This document shows positions 46,290 to 59,765 of a DNA stretch of 64,000 nt, piece by piece; the stretch's first letter is position 1; every line of letters starts with the position of its first letter. The position numbers and the translations under genes were made by a program. The DNA is from Saxidomus purpurata (Eukaryota > Mollusca > Bivalvia > Venerida > Veneridae), in NCBI GenBank assembly GCA_022818135.1, contig JAFMSR010000019.1, forward strand, positions 4,073,357-4,137,356, read 5' to 3'. The notes below the pieces were generated by a model. It was not told where the DNA came from and made no database searches. It worked only from the letters and a program-made list of their open reading frames with translations.

Positions 46290-48329
46290 TTTCGTCACAT
46301 TTATTCTTCGCCTATCAAATACATAAAGGGCTTTCAAGCTATATGGACGCCTTTTCGTACTTCTAATTTACAAGAATAAAATCGGATATCAAACCTAGAT
46401 TAATGACTATTATTAGACCTGGACAACACAGTATGAAAGTCCTTTCTAATATACTAAAGGTCTAAAGAATCATCAGGTTATAACCCTCCGTAGTAACTTC
46501 TGTTTGAAGTACCATAAATTGAAACAAGAAAACCATTGATGCAAAGCATCAACGGTTCCGCTAAAGAATTGTCTAACAAGAACAAGAAGGAAATGCAATT
46601 TTTATTTGCTAACAGGAATAAAATTATAGATATTTATTTTTAATTGTATTATGCGCATTAACATGTTATAAACATTGTAAAAAAGAATATATAATAAATA
46701 AGTTCACCCATAAAAATGTTGACCACTTCAAGACTTGATTCATTTCAACTTTTTTGTTTTAAATTTTAGTTTTAGTATATTATTTTAAAGAAATTTATTT
46801 TGTTATCCAAAACTGTGAGCCGACAACTAAGATAGTTTTATTTCATTTTACGTCGGTTTTCGGTTTTTTGTGGTAATAAATGACCAATCTTAAAATCATT
46901 GAAGTTTCTATCATGGGGAGAAAACATCACGATTACTCACCCTCCCCATGTTTTACCCCCCCCCCCACCAGTGTGTCCTACATTTGTTCTCTCGCCAGTT
47001 ACAATGTTTCGTTTCTCTCTTGTGAGAATTGCCAGATGTCAGACGTAGTTACCATTAAAGCGATTTTTAGAATAACAGATATACTTTACAGGAATTTAGA
47101 CTGGAACAATTTGTAGAATGTAGTTAAAATATGTTATTTTAATAGACTTTGAAGCCTAGATTTTTTCCGAACTGATATCGAGTGCAAGCAGCGTGTTATT
47201 CTCCGTTTGAATTTCGTGTTAACTAACTGATCACTCTTAGAATCTGTATCGGAAAATTAGCCTACTGTTTTCCTGTCGTTAGTGTTCAGTAGGCCTTATT
47301 ATGATGGCAAAAGTCCTTTCATAAAGAGGTGTGTTGAATGTTGTAACCGATTGAACTCGAATTTTTTTGTCTGCTTATTTCGCACGGAAAAAGACACCGG
47401 AACTAAATTTGAAAAATATACATCAGTCATATATGTTTAGTTTATAGTTTAGTTTATAGTAATTTATTTTAGCTCGATGAAGCTTATTGAGTCACTCTCG
47501 AGTCCGTTTCCGGAACAAAACCAGTACTTGTGTCGTATGGGGTGATACGGTCGGGTCCCGAGTGGGTTCCGAACCCGCAACCTCTTGGATGAGCGGCTGA
47601 CACATGAAACTTATATACCAACGCTCCCCTCATATATGTTTTTGATATGAGGTGGCGTAAAATGTAATTCCCTCTCTCCGCTCTATTTTACTGACGACTA
47701 TTTTGTACTTTTAGTTATTCATTTTTATTTGCACCATTGGTCATTGGTAATTTTATTTTGCATAAGACCTCATGCTTCAAAACACGGTTTAAACAGTCTA
47801 CAATCCCGTACTATACTGGATATCTAATTATATCCGGAAAACACGTCATCTTACATACCCTCCTGTTTAATCGTTCCATTCCGATGCGTAATATTGGACT
47901 GTAAAACACTTATTTATAGCTTGAGATGTCAAAGTAATTATCATGTTTTACATTGTACCAGGAGAAAGATATTTGCATTGCCTTTGCATTGTATTTGCAT
48001 TGCAAATAGATCATTGTGACATGGGAATGGTTTTAACTAACTAAGCTGAAGACAATCGTCCTGGCTTACAATGCAGTTTATGCTTCAATAATTATGGACC
48101 CGCGACATGGCATTTAGAAGTAAAAGTACTTTTATTCAGGACTCAGTATTCGTGTTTTTTTAATCCACACAGAAAAAGGCGCCATGGGTCTATAAAAACA
48201 AGTACACGCAATGAAGAATTTGTTGTAGCGTTTAAGAAAACAATTGATGTCTGGTATTTCCTCTTGCTGCACATTGGGTATGATGTTCAAGACTTTTTGC
48301 CACATGATGACGCTCACCGTTTCAGGTTA
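46290..48329. other. No gene recognised
   Basis: Contains an A-like eroded right end (about 47055-47195), a poly-C run at 46958-46969 and a tRNA B-box-like GGTTCGGAACCC (minus, near 47570) without a foldable tRNA. Frames are short and motif-free. Confidence 0.4.
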
Positions 48330-48647
48330 AACAATTAATTTCTTCAAAATAATATATTGAAGCATAAAATGTTAAAGTAAATGCTAGAATCAACAACACA
48401 AGTAAAAATCTAGGTAGCAATTTGCAAAATTCCATTCAAAATGTTGGTGGAATTTGGTTTCATAGCACCGTCACGATCTATGGTTATAGCGTTTGTAACA
48501 CTTTGTTGTTTGGTAGCATATAATTTGAAATATACAGGTGTTCTCTACATGAATTGATACTGCATGATTCGTTGTAAAATATGTTATTTTCAGAGTGTTT
48601 AGAGATCTTTATATTTTTGCCAAAATCTGAGAGCGAGCACCTTTAAA
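48330..48647 (-). mobile_element. A-family element, ancestral to the duplication
   Basis: Interior AATCTAGGTAGCAATTTGCA to AAAATCTGAGAGCGAGCACC, with the same downstream flank as 40488. Confidence 0.6.
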
Positions 48648-48920
48648 ACTAACAAAATGTTTAAGAAAAATCATTCAAGACGCCCGTTCCCAAAGTTAAA
48701 TGCTCGCTTTAAAAGCTATTTCGTAAAATAACAGCGACATCAATCACCAAATGTATAGCATTATTCGGATCGATCCACTTGTTTTATTTATACAGCAGCT
48801 GCTAGATTTCTATAAAACTTATACATGATTAAATTCGTGTTAATAGCTTTTGCGTGGTCTCATCAGAATCGACACTGTTATTAAGTCATACATTTTGTTT
48901 TTGAGCATCTGTTCCTTTTT

Positions 48921-49723
48921 AGCTCACCTGGCTACGCCAGGGCGAGCTTTTCTGATCGATGATTGTCCGTCGTCCGTCAGCATTTTGATTCTAATGACAT
49001 CTCCTCTGAAACCTCTAGGTCAATGTTGATAAAACTATGCAGGAATGTTCCTTGCATGAAGCTCTACCAAAATTGTTCAAAGAATTCCATTCCATGCAGA
49101 ACTCTGGTTGCTATGGCAACAAATAGGAAAAACTTTAAAAATCTTCTTCTCTGAAACCACAAGGCCTAGAGCTTAAATATGTGGCATGTAGCATTGGCTA
49201 GTAAACCTCTACCAAGATTGTTCAAATTATGAGCCCCGGATCAAAATTGACCCCGCACGGGGGTCACTTAGTTTTACATAGACTTATATAGTAAAAACTT
49301 TAAAAATCGTCTTCTTTGAAACCACAAAGCCTAGAGCTTAGATATTTGGCATGTAGCATTGGCTAGTAGACCTCCACCAAGTTTGCTCAAATTATGACCC
49401 CGGGTCAAAATTGACCCCCGCACCGGGGGTCACTTAGTTTTACATAGGCTTATATAGGGAAAACTTTAAAAATCTTTTTCTCTGAAACCACAAGGCCTAA
49501 AGCATAGATATTTGGCATGTAGCATTGCCTAGTAGACCTCTTCAAAGTTTGTTCAAATTATGCCCCTGGGGTCAAAATTGACCTTGCCCGGGGGGGATCA
49601 TTTGTTTTACAAAGGCTTATATAGGAAAACTTATTTGGTATATAACATTATCTAGTGATCTTCCACCAGGCAAGTGGACTTGTACCAAGGTGAGCGATAT
49701 AGGGCCATCTTGGCCCTCTTGTT
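48921..49723 (+). mobile_element. Element C (copy 3)
   Basis: AGCTCACCTGGCTACGCCAG to GGCCATCTTGGCCCTCTTGT, with three ~165-bp units. It provides the empty site for the D insertion in copy 1. Confidence 0.75.
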
Positions 49724-51590
49724 TCTTTTGATATAAAAACAGTTTCAACAGAATTTACAATAGAAGGAGAACAAATACGAGACACGAAACTTAAGAAACA
49801 TTTAAACATAATGAAGCGTGGCCGGTAGCGAGACTCGAATCCAGCCTGACGTCTGTACTATAGAAATGTAGGGGGGTAAGGTTCATTATTAGCCAAATAA
49901 ATGGCACACATGCCACCAACCTCAATTGACATGACGCCAATGGTGCTATTAACCCACCCCTTTGTTGATGTCGGATTATTTATAACAAAAGAATCCATTC
50001 AAACCTTTTCCACGTGCATTTATTTGTCGTAGGTAAAGTCGAATTTTGATAGGTAATGAAGTCACTTGATTGACACCTGGCGTCTGGTCAATTATGATAA
50101 AACACGCAGCTCAGTTGTTCTCAAAAACATCTCAAATAAAAAATTCTGCTATTTATTAGTTTTACGCCAGAGATATTGCATGGGAATTACATTTAGGTAT
50201 TAACAGATCATTTAAGAATTTTTTACCATTGTATATAAAGGTAGATCAAGGGTGCAAGAAAAGGCAAAAATCTTGCATTATCCAATCAATTTACACAACA
50301 ATATTTGAATTTTCTCTTGAAAGAACTGTTCACCGTCTTTGAAAATGCTCTAAAAAAACTAGTAAGTTCGTGAGTTTCATTTTTAGATTCAGAGTTTGAT
50401 TTTACTTAAAAAAAGATAATATTCATTTGTAAATAATTGTCCAAAACAACTTAACCTAAACTAAGTACACAAAAAGTAATATAGAGGATTGCTGACTTTG
50501 GTGTAATTTCACCCAATTGGCACCAACGGTGATATGTTCACGAGTATAATTAACGTAATGTTACATCGATACCAATAATTGTTTTGTTAACTTTATGTTT
50601 CTCTACTTTGTTGAGTTTGTCTCGAAAATCGTCCAAAAAGTCAACAGAAAGTAAAGCACACATGACGTCATTTTAACGTCATCGTCGTATGATTTCTGGC
50701 ATTCATTACGATCGGAACTCCGGGTAAAAGATTTTGATAATTTCACTGAGTGAACAGTGAGTTATCAGGATATAATCCACCGTTAGATTTCGAGAAACCA
50801 CCGGAAATCATAAAACAAAATACGCTGATTTGTTTTGATTCAACTCCAGTTCTGTCAATTCCAAACTATAATGGGTATTTAGCAAAACTGCTTTTTTCGT
50901 GTTGCTATTTCTCTCCCGTGCGAATTAAAATTTGAATATGCATAGAAAACTAAACAATACAAACTGCATGTAAAGCATAATGTTTAATTTCCACCAAACC
51001 TTAGATTGCTCTGCTATTCAAATTACGTTACGGCTGACGAGTATGAACGTATTGCATTTCCACAGGCCCAGAAACATATTACAGCTTGGTGTCTAGTTTA
51101 TTGTGTGCTGTCTTTACAAATACATAATACATCCAAAGCGTAATGTAACAGTGAATGAAGCATACAATTCTGTGATATTTACCTCAACTGTTAACCTGTC
51201 TTTCAAAGTTCTTTATTCGTCTTATGTGGATTTGGTAGGTAGACTCAATAACGCACTATCAAGTGATTATTACTTAATACATTTTACGACTTTGAGTATC
51301 CACGGATTCTCAGGAGAATTTGGATATTGGCAAAATAAAAATGAAAAAAAATGACTTTCTTAAGATGGGATTTATTTTATTGTAATTTGATAGACGAAAC
51401 ATCTAAATTTAGCGTACCAAAATATCTTGAACATCAAAAAAGGCATGAAGTCGTGGTGACCACTGATATAAATAGTACATTTTAAACTCATTCTCCCATT
51501 GAAATGTACGATTCATAACCAACCAACGTGCTAAAAATATTTGAATAGTATAATAAATGATAACCAACCATCTCGAATTTAGGCCAAGCA
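49724..51590. other. No gene recognised; repeat O segment
   Basis: 50470-50740 and about 50980-51110 are related in inverse or direct order to 63125-63460 and 63660-63830 (TTCTGGCATTCATTACGATC against CGTAACGAATGCCAGAA). The frames 50750-50935 and 51103-51354 lack motifs. A tRNA-like antisense B box (GACTCGAATCC) lies near 49830. Confidence 0.4.
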
Positions 51591-51592
51591 TA

Positions 51593-52014
51593 CCCTAGCA
51601 TAATTGATTAATTGTGGTAAAATGAGGCATTTTTCACCTTACTAAGGCACTCAATTGACTGGCAGATTATATTCTCGAAACATAGATTATGTGTTCAATG
51701 AACGTAAAATGATAAATAAATACAATTTCAACGAAGAACCTATGGTGAAAAATGCCTCATTTTACCACAATTAATCAATATAGAGGCTTTCTGTAATATA
51801 TCGCATTCATCCATTAATTGTACAACAACAACTCTACATAGATTATTGAATGGTATACGGTACTACAGTATATTTTAAACCGCCGATTTATTGTCTGGGA
51901 ATGCATAGCTGAAACTTTTAGGTTAAGTTATAATACTTCCAAAGATTCTTTTATTTATGTTTTTGTTTGTATGTTATTTAGTTTCACATCAGTTATAAGG
52001 TAGGTCCCTTTAAT
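51593..52014 (+). mobile_element. B-family MITE with preceding inverted B fragment
   Basis: 51593-51640 is B in reverse. 51643-52014 runs AAGGCACTCAATTGACTGGC to AAGGTAGGTCCCTTTAA. Confidence 0.65.
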
Positions 52015-52195
52015 TTGACATAACATCTTATACGTTATATCTGGAAATGACTCGTTGTGAAGTAAAAAGGGTGTCGAACATTACAGTCTTGAACATTACA
52101 CATCCCTTTATTTTGGTTTCAAAATTGATTTGTTTAAGTGAAGTGAACCTTCGGTAGGTCTACCGTTCAAATTACGTCATTACTCAACAATATAA

Positions 52196-52250
52196 AAGCT
52201 GCTCGCTCTCAGATTTTGGTAAAAAAAATAAAGTTCGTCAAACTGTAGCA
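52196..52250 (+). mobile_element. A-family left-end fragment
   Basis: AAGCTGCTCGCTCTCAGATT to TCGTCAAACTGTAG, then lost. Confidence 0.6.
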
Positions 52251-52276
52251 GACATTACAAGTTTGTTAACATAGAA

Positions 52277-52680
52277 ACAAAAGGGCCAAGATGGCCCTAT
52301 ATCGCTCACCTTGGTACAAGTCCACTTGCCTGGTGGAAGATCACGAGACAATGTTATATACCAAATAGGTTTTCCTATATACGTCTTTGTAAACTAGTGA
52401 CACCTCCCTCCCTCGGCAAGGTTAATTTTGATCCCAGGGGCATAATTTGAACAAACTTTAAAGAGGTCTACTAGGCAATGCTACATGCCAAATATCTAAG
52501 CTCTAGGCGTTGTGGTTTCAGAGAAAAGGATTTTAAAGTTTTTCCTATATAAGCCTAGGTAAAACTAAGTGACCCCCGTGCGGGGTCAATTTTGATCCGG
52601 GGGTCATAATTTGAATAATCTTGGTAGAGGTCTACGAACGGACGACGGACAATCATCGATTAGAAAAGCTCACCCTGGCA
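52277..52680 (-). mobile_element. Element C (copy 4), inverted
   Basis: AAAAGGGCCAAGATGGCCCT to CGATTAGAAAAGCTCACCCT, about two units. Confidence 0.7.
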
Positions 52681-54098
52681 TCACCTTTCCCTGAGTGTCA
52701 TTGTACACTTGATTTCAAATACAAGATTATCACCGTCGACGTCACATCATTTTTAATATAGTCAGGAATTTGAATGCGTAGTAATTAAATCACGATTGCG
52801 TAGCACGAGTGATTTAATTTTTCGCATCCAAATGACTGACTGTATTTTATTCAACGATAAAATATAGGGAACAATTTATTATTTCGATTCTAACACGTTA
52901 TTTTCTTTGAAAACAATCCCGAACTTTATTTAACGCGTAGTAGTACATCATTGTTACCTTAAAACGCGAGATACGATTGGACGCGCTTGTTTACATACGT
53001 CACGTCGTTACGTCATTTAAGGCACGTCGTCCTTGGAAATACGTGCTGTATTTTATCGTAAAATAAAATACAGGCTTTTCCCTATATGTTTATATAGGAA
53101 AAACAGCCGCTTGTGTTAGAATAGTAATTAATTTAATAGCCGCATAGTCGCGGAGATGACATCAACTAACCAAAATAGGCGACAACGGTTTTTGGTCGAA
53201 TGTATGGCTAAAATTGCAAATTATGTGTGTTAAATTAGCATAATATTTACAAACGAGACATAGGTTTATTTCAAAATGGACAAATAAAGCATCAGTTGCA
53301 CCAGGTGTTCGACATGTATTTGCTCAAACTTCAAGAAGTTAAAAAGCGACAGTCTCGAACATTACGTGTATATCAGCGTGTACCTTCGTTAACAATGTAT
53401 GTGTATAAGCAGGTATGTGAAACATCTTAGTGTAAACACTTTGTTTGAGTTTGTGCTACACATTCATCATAATATTTTTAATCGCATGCACAATTGATAA
53501 GAGTACAGACACCCCAATTTTCCAAATCCGTGTATCACTTTCGTCTGTTAAAAACGGGTCGGAACTAGTCGGTAAAGGTTACAGTATTGACCAATACCGT
53601 GAACTGACTTCAGAATGTAACATTTTTACCATCTTTTGCAATAAACAATCATGACAAGAATGTCACAAAATCTTAATATCAATGTTTTATTTACGTAAAA
53701 CAAAGAAAACGAATCAAACAAAATTAACAATTCATGTAGTATGTTAAACAAGATGGCGAAATTCGAATCTCTCTTTCCAGTCCGAGGATCAACCAAAAAA
53801 GTACATTAGATCTTTGAATATAGCGTAGATGCCCATTATTTCATGCGAATTATGGTTCCGATTATAGTTGTAACAATAAGTATAAGTTTATGGTTCAACA
53901 ATTATTGCACATATTTGTCTTTAATTTGTCATCACTTACTAAAACAACATGAAAGGCTTTGAAAGAGAAAATAACAGTCGACGACTGCTGATCTTGTAAT
54001 TTATCGCAATTAAGAATATTCGAAACTTTCAATTTACAGAGGCCGTAAATTGCTATATTGATAATTATAGTCTCGACTTTGTTTCTACTTTGTATATT
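52681..54098. other. No gene supported
   Basis: A frame at 53445-53654 reads like a short signal peptide followed by ~50 residues, but it has no ATG, no cysteine pattern and no paralogue. An inverted pair near 52765-52860 (TTTGAATGCGTAGTAATTAA and its inverse) may be a small hairpin element. Confidence 0.35.
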
Positions 54099-54293
54099 AA
54101 AGCGACACTCCCTAAATCTAGCAGATTATATTCTCGAAACATAGGTTATGTGTTCAATGAACGTAAAATGATAAATAATTACAATTTCCAAAGAAGAACC
54201 TATTGCGAAATATGCCAAAGATTCTATTATGAAATAATTTATGTTTTGAGGGTTATTTAGTTTCTCATCAGTTATAGGGTATGTCCCTTTAAT
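54099..54293 (+). mobile_element. B-family MITE, internally deleted
   Basis: TTAAAGCGACACTCCCTAAA to TAGGGTATGTCCCTTTAA, 195 bp. Confidence 0.7.
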
Positions 54294-56730
54294 ACATTTT
54301 CAGCGAACATTTGAGGCCATCTACATTAGCTTGCAAGTCATTCTTCTCAAGTCTAGACTATTTATAACATGAAAGGGTAATATTTCACGAGTGCAAAAGA
54401 GCAGAGAAGATGAGCATTGCCAAATGTCCAGGGTGATTGCAATGTTTCCAAATGATTATGTTTAATTCTGGTCCTATGTCTTTATATTCTACTGGAATAA
54501 TTTAGTTTCGCGCGGATAATTGCGTCTGGCATGCTTGGTATATAATTGCGTCTGGTATGCAACTACTGTATGCATACTCCTAAAAGAAATGAAGTGACTT
54601 AAATGGCAATCTTCGATATGTTATTATTGTTTTTGTACTTATTTATATTTTCTAGATTGCGCGATAAGTTATTATATCAATCGCTCATACGAGATGGAAT
54701 CAGCCTCGAAAAGAGAGAGGGATCCATTGAGGAAATATATGCGGCTTGCCTGCGTTTATGACCATTGCCATATCAACGATGACCATGTTTGGACCATGGC
54801 CGCCAATGAAATGTACATGTTTTGTCATCAAAAAAATTGATGGCAATGAAATGTCCATGTTGCAACAATGTTTTGACCATGTCCACATCAATGATAATCA
54901 CAGTCAGGGTTCTAGACCTGTTTTGGCCATGATCAAATTAGGTGAAATCAATGCCATGGAAAAATCTTACTTCCATATCATGGTCAAATTGTGTTTGTTT
55001 GAGAGGCATATTTTGACAAGGTTTGCATTTCATGTTCATTTTATAGCCACCTCATGCTCTTCGTGAAATTGACCTTTATCGGACCTGGTGTGGCCATGAT
55101 CAAATCAAAGTCAAATCAATGCCAAGTGAAATGTTTCTTCAATATCATGGTCTATACGTGTTAAATAAATACAGCAGCAAATTATGACTTTCATAAAATA
55201 GTGAATCAAAATTGCAGCGGCATAGTTTTTATCATTTTTGCTCATTTTATGACTAGCAATATAAATAGACCCTATTTAGAGGTTTTGCACATTATTATTT
55301 AGCACATGTAATAAGTCAAGCGACCCAAAAAACCCCCCCCCCCCCAAAAACCCCCCCCCCAACACACACACACACACCCCCACCAAAAAAATTATGGTCT
55401 GGTTTTATGCATACATGTATGTACATGTAAATAGTATTACATACTTCACAGTATGCATGTACATACAAACATGACAACATCCCCTGTTAAATGTAGCTCA
55501 TGAACTCGTGTACAATTGAAGCCATTAATAAGCAGTATATAATCTATCATCGGTTTTTGATATTGAAAAGTTGGCCAATTACAGTTCTTAAAAGAATTCA
55601 TAAACAGTTTATGAATTGCTGATGAATCAATTAGAGCTCTTGAACTGTCCATGATCTGAAGAGAAAAGAATACTCAATGACACTTCATTAACAATGAACA
55701 GTTCTAGAGGTGGTAAGATCAGTTTCAACTGACTTCCAAACGATCATGGCCAAATCAGAGAACTAGGACTGAAAAATTGCACGGCATGTGAAAATGTGCC
55801 CTCTTGGCAGATTTTTGGAGGGAATTTATTTCTGCAAAAGTAAAAAGCTTTATGACACTCCTTTGGCAACAGTAAGTGGCTTCATTGTTGAATTTAAGTT
55901 ATGACTTTTAAATAAACAATTAAACATCTGAAAACCACAAAGAAAATTGTTTCTGGTTTATTTGTCACTAATTTTCGCGACTTTAATTAAAACAGTGGTG
56001 TGCAAGGGTCAAGCAACATGTGAATTATATTAAACTAGAGTTTGTCAACATGGTCACAAGAAATTCATGGTAAAAATTATCTGGTTTTGGTTAGTGACCA
56101 GATACTACTAAAAGTCACTTGTGTTTTATTGTCATACATTATGATCATGGACGAAACATGGTTTGACCAGGACTGTCTCAGATGGAACATTGTCACTTTT
56201 ATGTAGGATGCCTTTTTTTCGTATTAAAGTCATTTCTTCATGAATAAAAAGTATCCAGAAAGCCTTTCTTTTTTTTGTAGTTTTACAAATATTGTCATTG
56301 CGTACAACATTAACTGCACAATAGGAATTTTCGAGTACAATACAGTCACCCGCTTTTAGTAAAAAAAAGCTACATGTAATTGAGATCCAAGGACTTAAAA
56401 ATTAAACTTTGCTGCACATAGCAATACTAAACTATTGCCTGATCTTTTATGTATTAGGTTGATTAATATAAAGAACATCACGTATATAAACAGATTTCGG
56501 TTTTCACAACAGGTCCTCGGACCTAAATTTACACTTTTCCTAGACCCTGGTCGTATGTTCATACTTTTGAAGCCGTCTGGGGTCTACAAAATGTCTTGAA
56601 AATAGGATTTTGCTTAAGGCCGATACATATTTCATACGAAATTGAATTTCGTGAGTTATTACATTTTAACTAGATTCCCTTCTTTCTCGCGATATGCCCA
56701 GAAGGGTAATAACCTCTCGTTTGATATCAG
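54294..56730. other. No gene; ATGACCATG-rich tract and CA/C-rich run
   Basis: 54740-55150 is dense in short variants of GACCATG, CCATGG and ATCAATG on both strands, a degenerate short-period repeat. Frames over it are not credible. 55330-55383 is poly-C/(CA)n. Confidence 0.4.
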
Positions 56731-57067
56731 TTTAAAGCTGCTCGCTCTCAGTTACCGTTGAAATTTTTTTTTTTACACTTATACATAAATATAAAACTAA
56801 ATGCTGTAATCAAAATATAAGCAAAAATCTAGGTAGGAGTTTGCAGAAATCGATTGAAAAGGTCGGTTACACGGCACCGCTACACTATATGTTTATATTG
56901 GAATTTCAAAAGCGTTTGGTAGCGTATTATTTGAAATTTAGAGATAGGCGCGAAAGGAATTTGTACTGAAGCCTTATTATATCACCATATGTTCTAAAAT
57001 ACGTTATTTACATACAGTTTTAAGAACTTTATTTTTTTACCAAAATCTGAAAGCGAGCAGCTTTAAA
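56731..57067 (-). mobile_element. A-family MITE
   Basis: TTAAAGCTGCTCGCTCTCAG to CAAAATCTGAAAGCGAGCAG; near full length. Confidence 0.7.
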
Positions 57068-58034
57068 AACAAAACTGTTGTGTAGTTATACATGTCTGAT
57101 CAAATTACAGACGCGTAGTACAATCCGATTAGGTGAAAACATCAATAGATATATGTAAATGTAGTAGATTGACCTTAGATAATTTATGGATTCGTTTACA
57201 TATAGCTGAAGTCAATTAAGATTACTGTACTTGTTTACATAAGCAATACACGTACATTGTAGCTGTTTACGAAGTCTGTAATTTGGAAATGACCTTTATT
57301 TGTACCAAAACATTAACTTACCTTATTTTTCAAATCGTTAGTTCATGTTATAAAAATAGCGCAGTATTTGCTTTAATGATACTGTTAAAAGTAGAAAGGG
57401 CTTTCTAGCAACCCCCTTTTGCGGAGAAATGACTTCAGTACGAAAGGTATAAATACGTCAACATTGTTTTAGTGTGAAAAGAACATAGTTCTATTATTAT
57501 CCTACAATATTTTTTATATATCAGTGATTCAAAGTGATCTTGGGACTTAAAATAGTCTGCTAGTTGTAGGGAACGTCCTTAAAATACAATCTATCTCAAT
57601 TTTATAGTTTTCTAGTGCATGACGCATATTAATATGATACATGATACTATTAAAAACATATCAAAGAAATAATTGGATATTAAAGGCTGGAATATGTTTT
57701 CTAAACTTTAAACTTATATCAGGCTATAATTTGTCATCTCCCTACAGTATTTATACAATGTAGAAAACACGTATTTCTATTTAACGCTGCTTTCTGCAGG
57801 CGTCCAATATTAAATTGATTCACTTAAATCTTTTGCAATCTCATTTGTATGGGACTTATTATCTCGATTACTTCCACATTATTTCTATATCCGGCAATGT
57901 TGTTCATTATTTTACATCAATCACAATTCCTAGGGTTTGTGGGCAAAACATGTTTTGGCTAAATATATAGAAACCACGTGACAGCTTCAGATTCATCCAC
58001 GATACGTACAGCACATTTTCGCATAACAACTAAA
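57068..58034. other. No gene seen
   Basis: AT-rich. A B-like end (GTCTGCTAGTTGTAGGGAAC) lies at about 57556. Confidence 0.3.
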
Positions 58035-58155
58035 TAAATTTGACATTTTGAAAATTTCTATCTAGATTTTTACTTCTACTGTTGATTCTAGCCTTTAGTT
58101 TAATATTTATGTATAAGTGTGTCAGGTTTGAATTTTTTTTTTCAACGGCAACTTC
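58035..58155 (+). mobile_element. A-family right-part fragment
   Basis: ATTCTAGCCTTTAGTTTAAT to TTTCAACGGCAACTT, with the TIR lost. Confidence 0.55.
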
Positions 58156-59765
58156 ATGAAAGACACCAATTTACACATACAATTTATTGTAAGTGAAAAA
58201 ACTTGTACAAATTTGATCAAATGAGAAAAAAGCATGGAGTGAGAACATTACTGTATATCTAAACAACCAAAAATGTACAGACAAAGTACTAGCATATGCA
58301 TAAATTACTTGTTACAGTGGCAAAGATTTACCGCCGAAGTCTTTATTGCTTTTTTGTAGGACATAAACCATAGCCCAAGGAAAGAAAACATCGAAAGCAT
58401 AAGAAAAGCCAGACAAATATCATTTGATTGATATTAGCCGATAACTATATTTTCTCACAGGAGCAGACTTACGAACATTAAACCTACAGAAAAATTACAG
58501 TACATGGTCCTAAGTAGAAGAAAGTGCAAGTAAAAGGTCAAAAAGTCACACTGATACTTTTTTCAACAACCAGTTTGAACACTTCTCTGTCGGGCCAAGT
58601 TGTGTGGTTGTTTCAGGGTTGTTTATCGCCCCAGAAGAAGCAGCACGGATCGCTTCCAAGTCTTGACCATTTGAGGTGTATCCTTTTGCCAATATTATAC
58701 CGATACCACGCATCAAACCAACTGCAAAATGTAAACGACTCCCTGTCACTCTCTCTCTCTCTGTTCAATGTAACTCTCATTCTCCCTCTCCGATACCAGA
58801 TTGTTGGTCCCATGATGTCTAGAGACCTATAGATATAAACACCTTGAAGGTTTGTATTGCGAACAATATGATTGAAGCACATGAAAACAAAACACAATTT
58901 GATTGAAATTTATTTCTAATATAAGACAGTTGCTAAAATGGACGAGACAAATGTTAGGCAGATGATAACTTACGAATTAGTTGGAAAACGGACGCAATCA
59001 AAAATGTTGAGATTGTATGCGTTAAGAGGTATTCTGCTAGTCTACCTTACAGTTTAAGTGATTTAAAGCCTAAATATAACCTGGAAAAGTCCATATTCTT
59101 ATAAGTAAGGTTAGTTGTAGCGGATTAGTTGTAGCGGTACATCAGTTTATTGTGCAGAGCTTCAAGTTTTTTATTTCTATTTTTTTTTCACGATTGCAAA
59201 ACAAGTTCTTACAACATATTTTAATCGTTCTCGAGACTAATTCCAGATGGAATCAACATTGAAGAGAGAGGTAGAGGCAATAATCAATGTTTTGCCTAAA
59301 GACAATACCTCTTCTTTGCTCTGGCGGGAATCGAACCGTGGACCCTCGAATCCTGAGACTATTGCACCAAGGCGACTTCACAGTTTTTATTTTCATCTAA
59401 TCATATTGGTCATTTGTTAGTTTACCAAAATAATTGAATCATCATATACTTTCCAACATTTTGTTTTAGCAATTCTGGCTCCACAACACCTTTGGAATTT
59501 ATTCAAGCAGCTGGTAATTTGATCTTCGTATAATCACACTTTAGAAGGCGTTTAGTGTCTAGAAGATATCGTGCTGTCTAGATATTGCTGCAGGCTGGTA
59601 TATTGTAGTTCTTTTAATGCAATTCCAAACTACAGTAGTTAATATGTAGATTCTCTACTCTCAAATCTTGTAAGAAGGAAAACGAATTCTGTAAGCCAAT
59701 ACGGACACAAGACAATATATATTTCGTGTAAGGTAATTGCACACTTTCCTGTCCTTATGAATTCT
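58156..59765. other. No gene supported; tRNA-like remnant
   Basis: Overlapping frames at 58524-58897 occur on both strands and have no motif. On the - strand near 59395-59325, GCCTTGGTGCAATAG and GGTTCGATTCCCGCC resemble tRNA A and B boxes, but the stems do not pair; probably a SINE head remnant. Confidence 0.4.

Larger units (their letters stand above)
40930..48740 (+). repeat. Tandem duplication unit 2 (Kazal copy 2)
   Basis: Shares TACAGTTGTAACAAGACGAA, GAAACAACCGCTT and TTCAGGATATTCTAC with unit 1. It ends with CATTCAAGACGCCCGTTCC at about 48675, as at 40510. Confidence 0.6.

Noticed and set aside
47535..47625. tRNA-like sequence with GGTTCGGAACCC
   Set aside because: No cloverleaf can be drawn; only the B box is tRNA-like.
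53445..53654. Secreted small protein
   Set aside because: No ATG, no conserved cysteine pattern, no paralogue or splice support.
59320..59400. tRNA gene on the - strand
   Set aside because: A- and B-box-like sequences are present but the T stem and acceptor stem do not pair; more likely a SINE head remnant.
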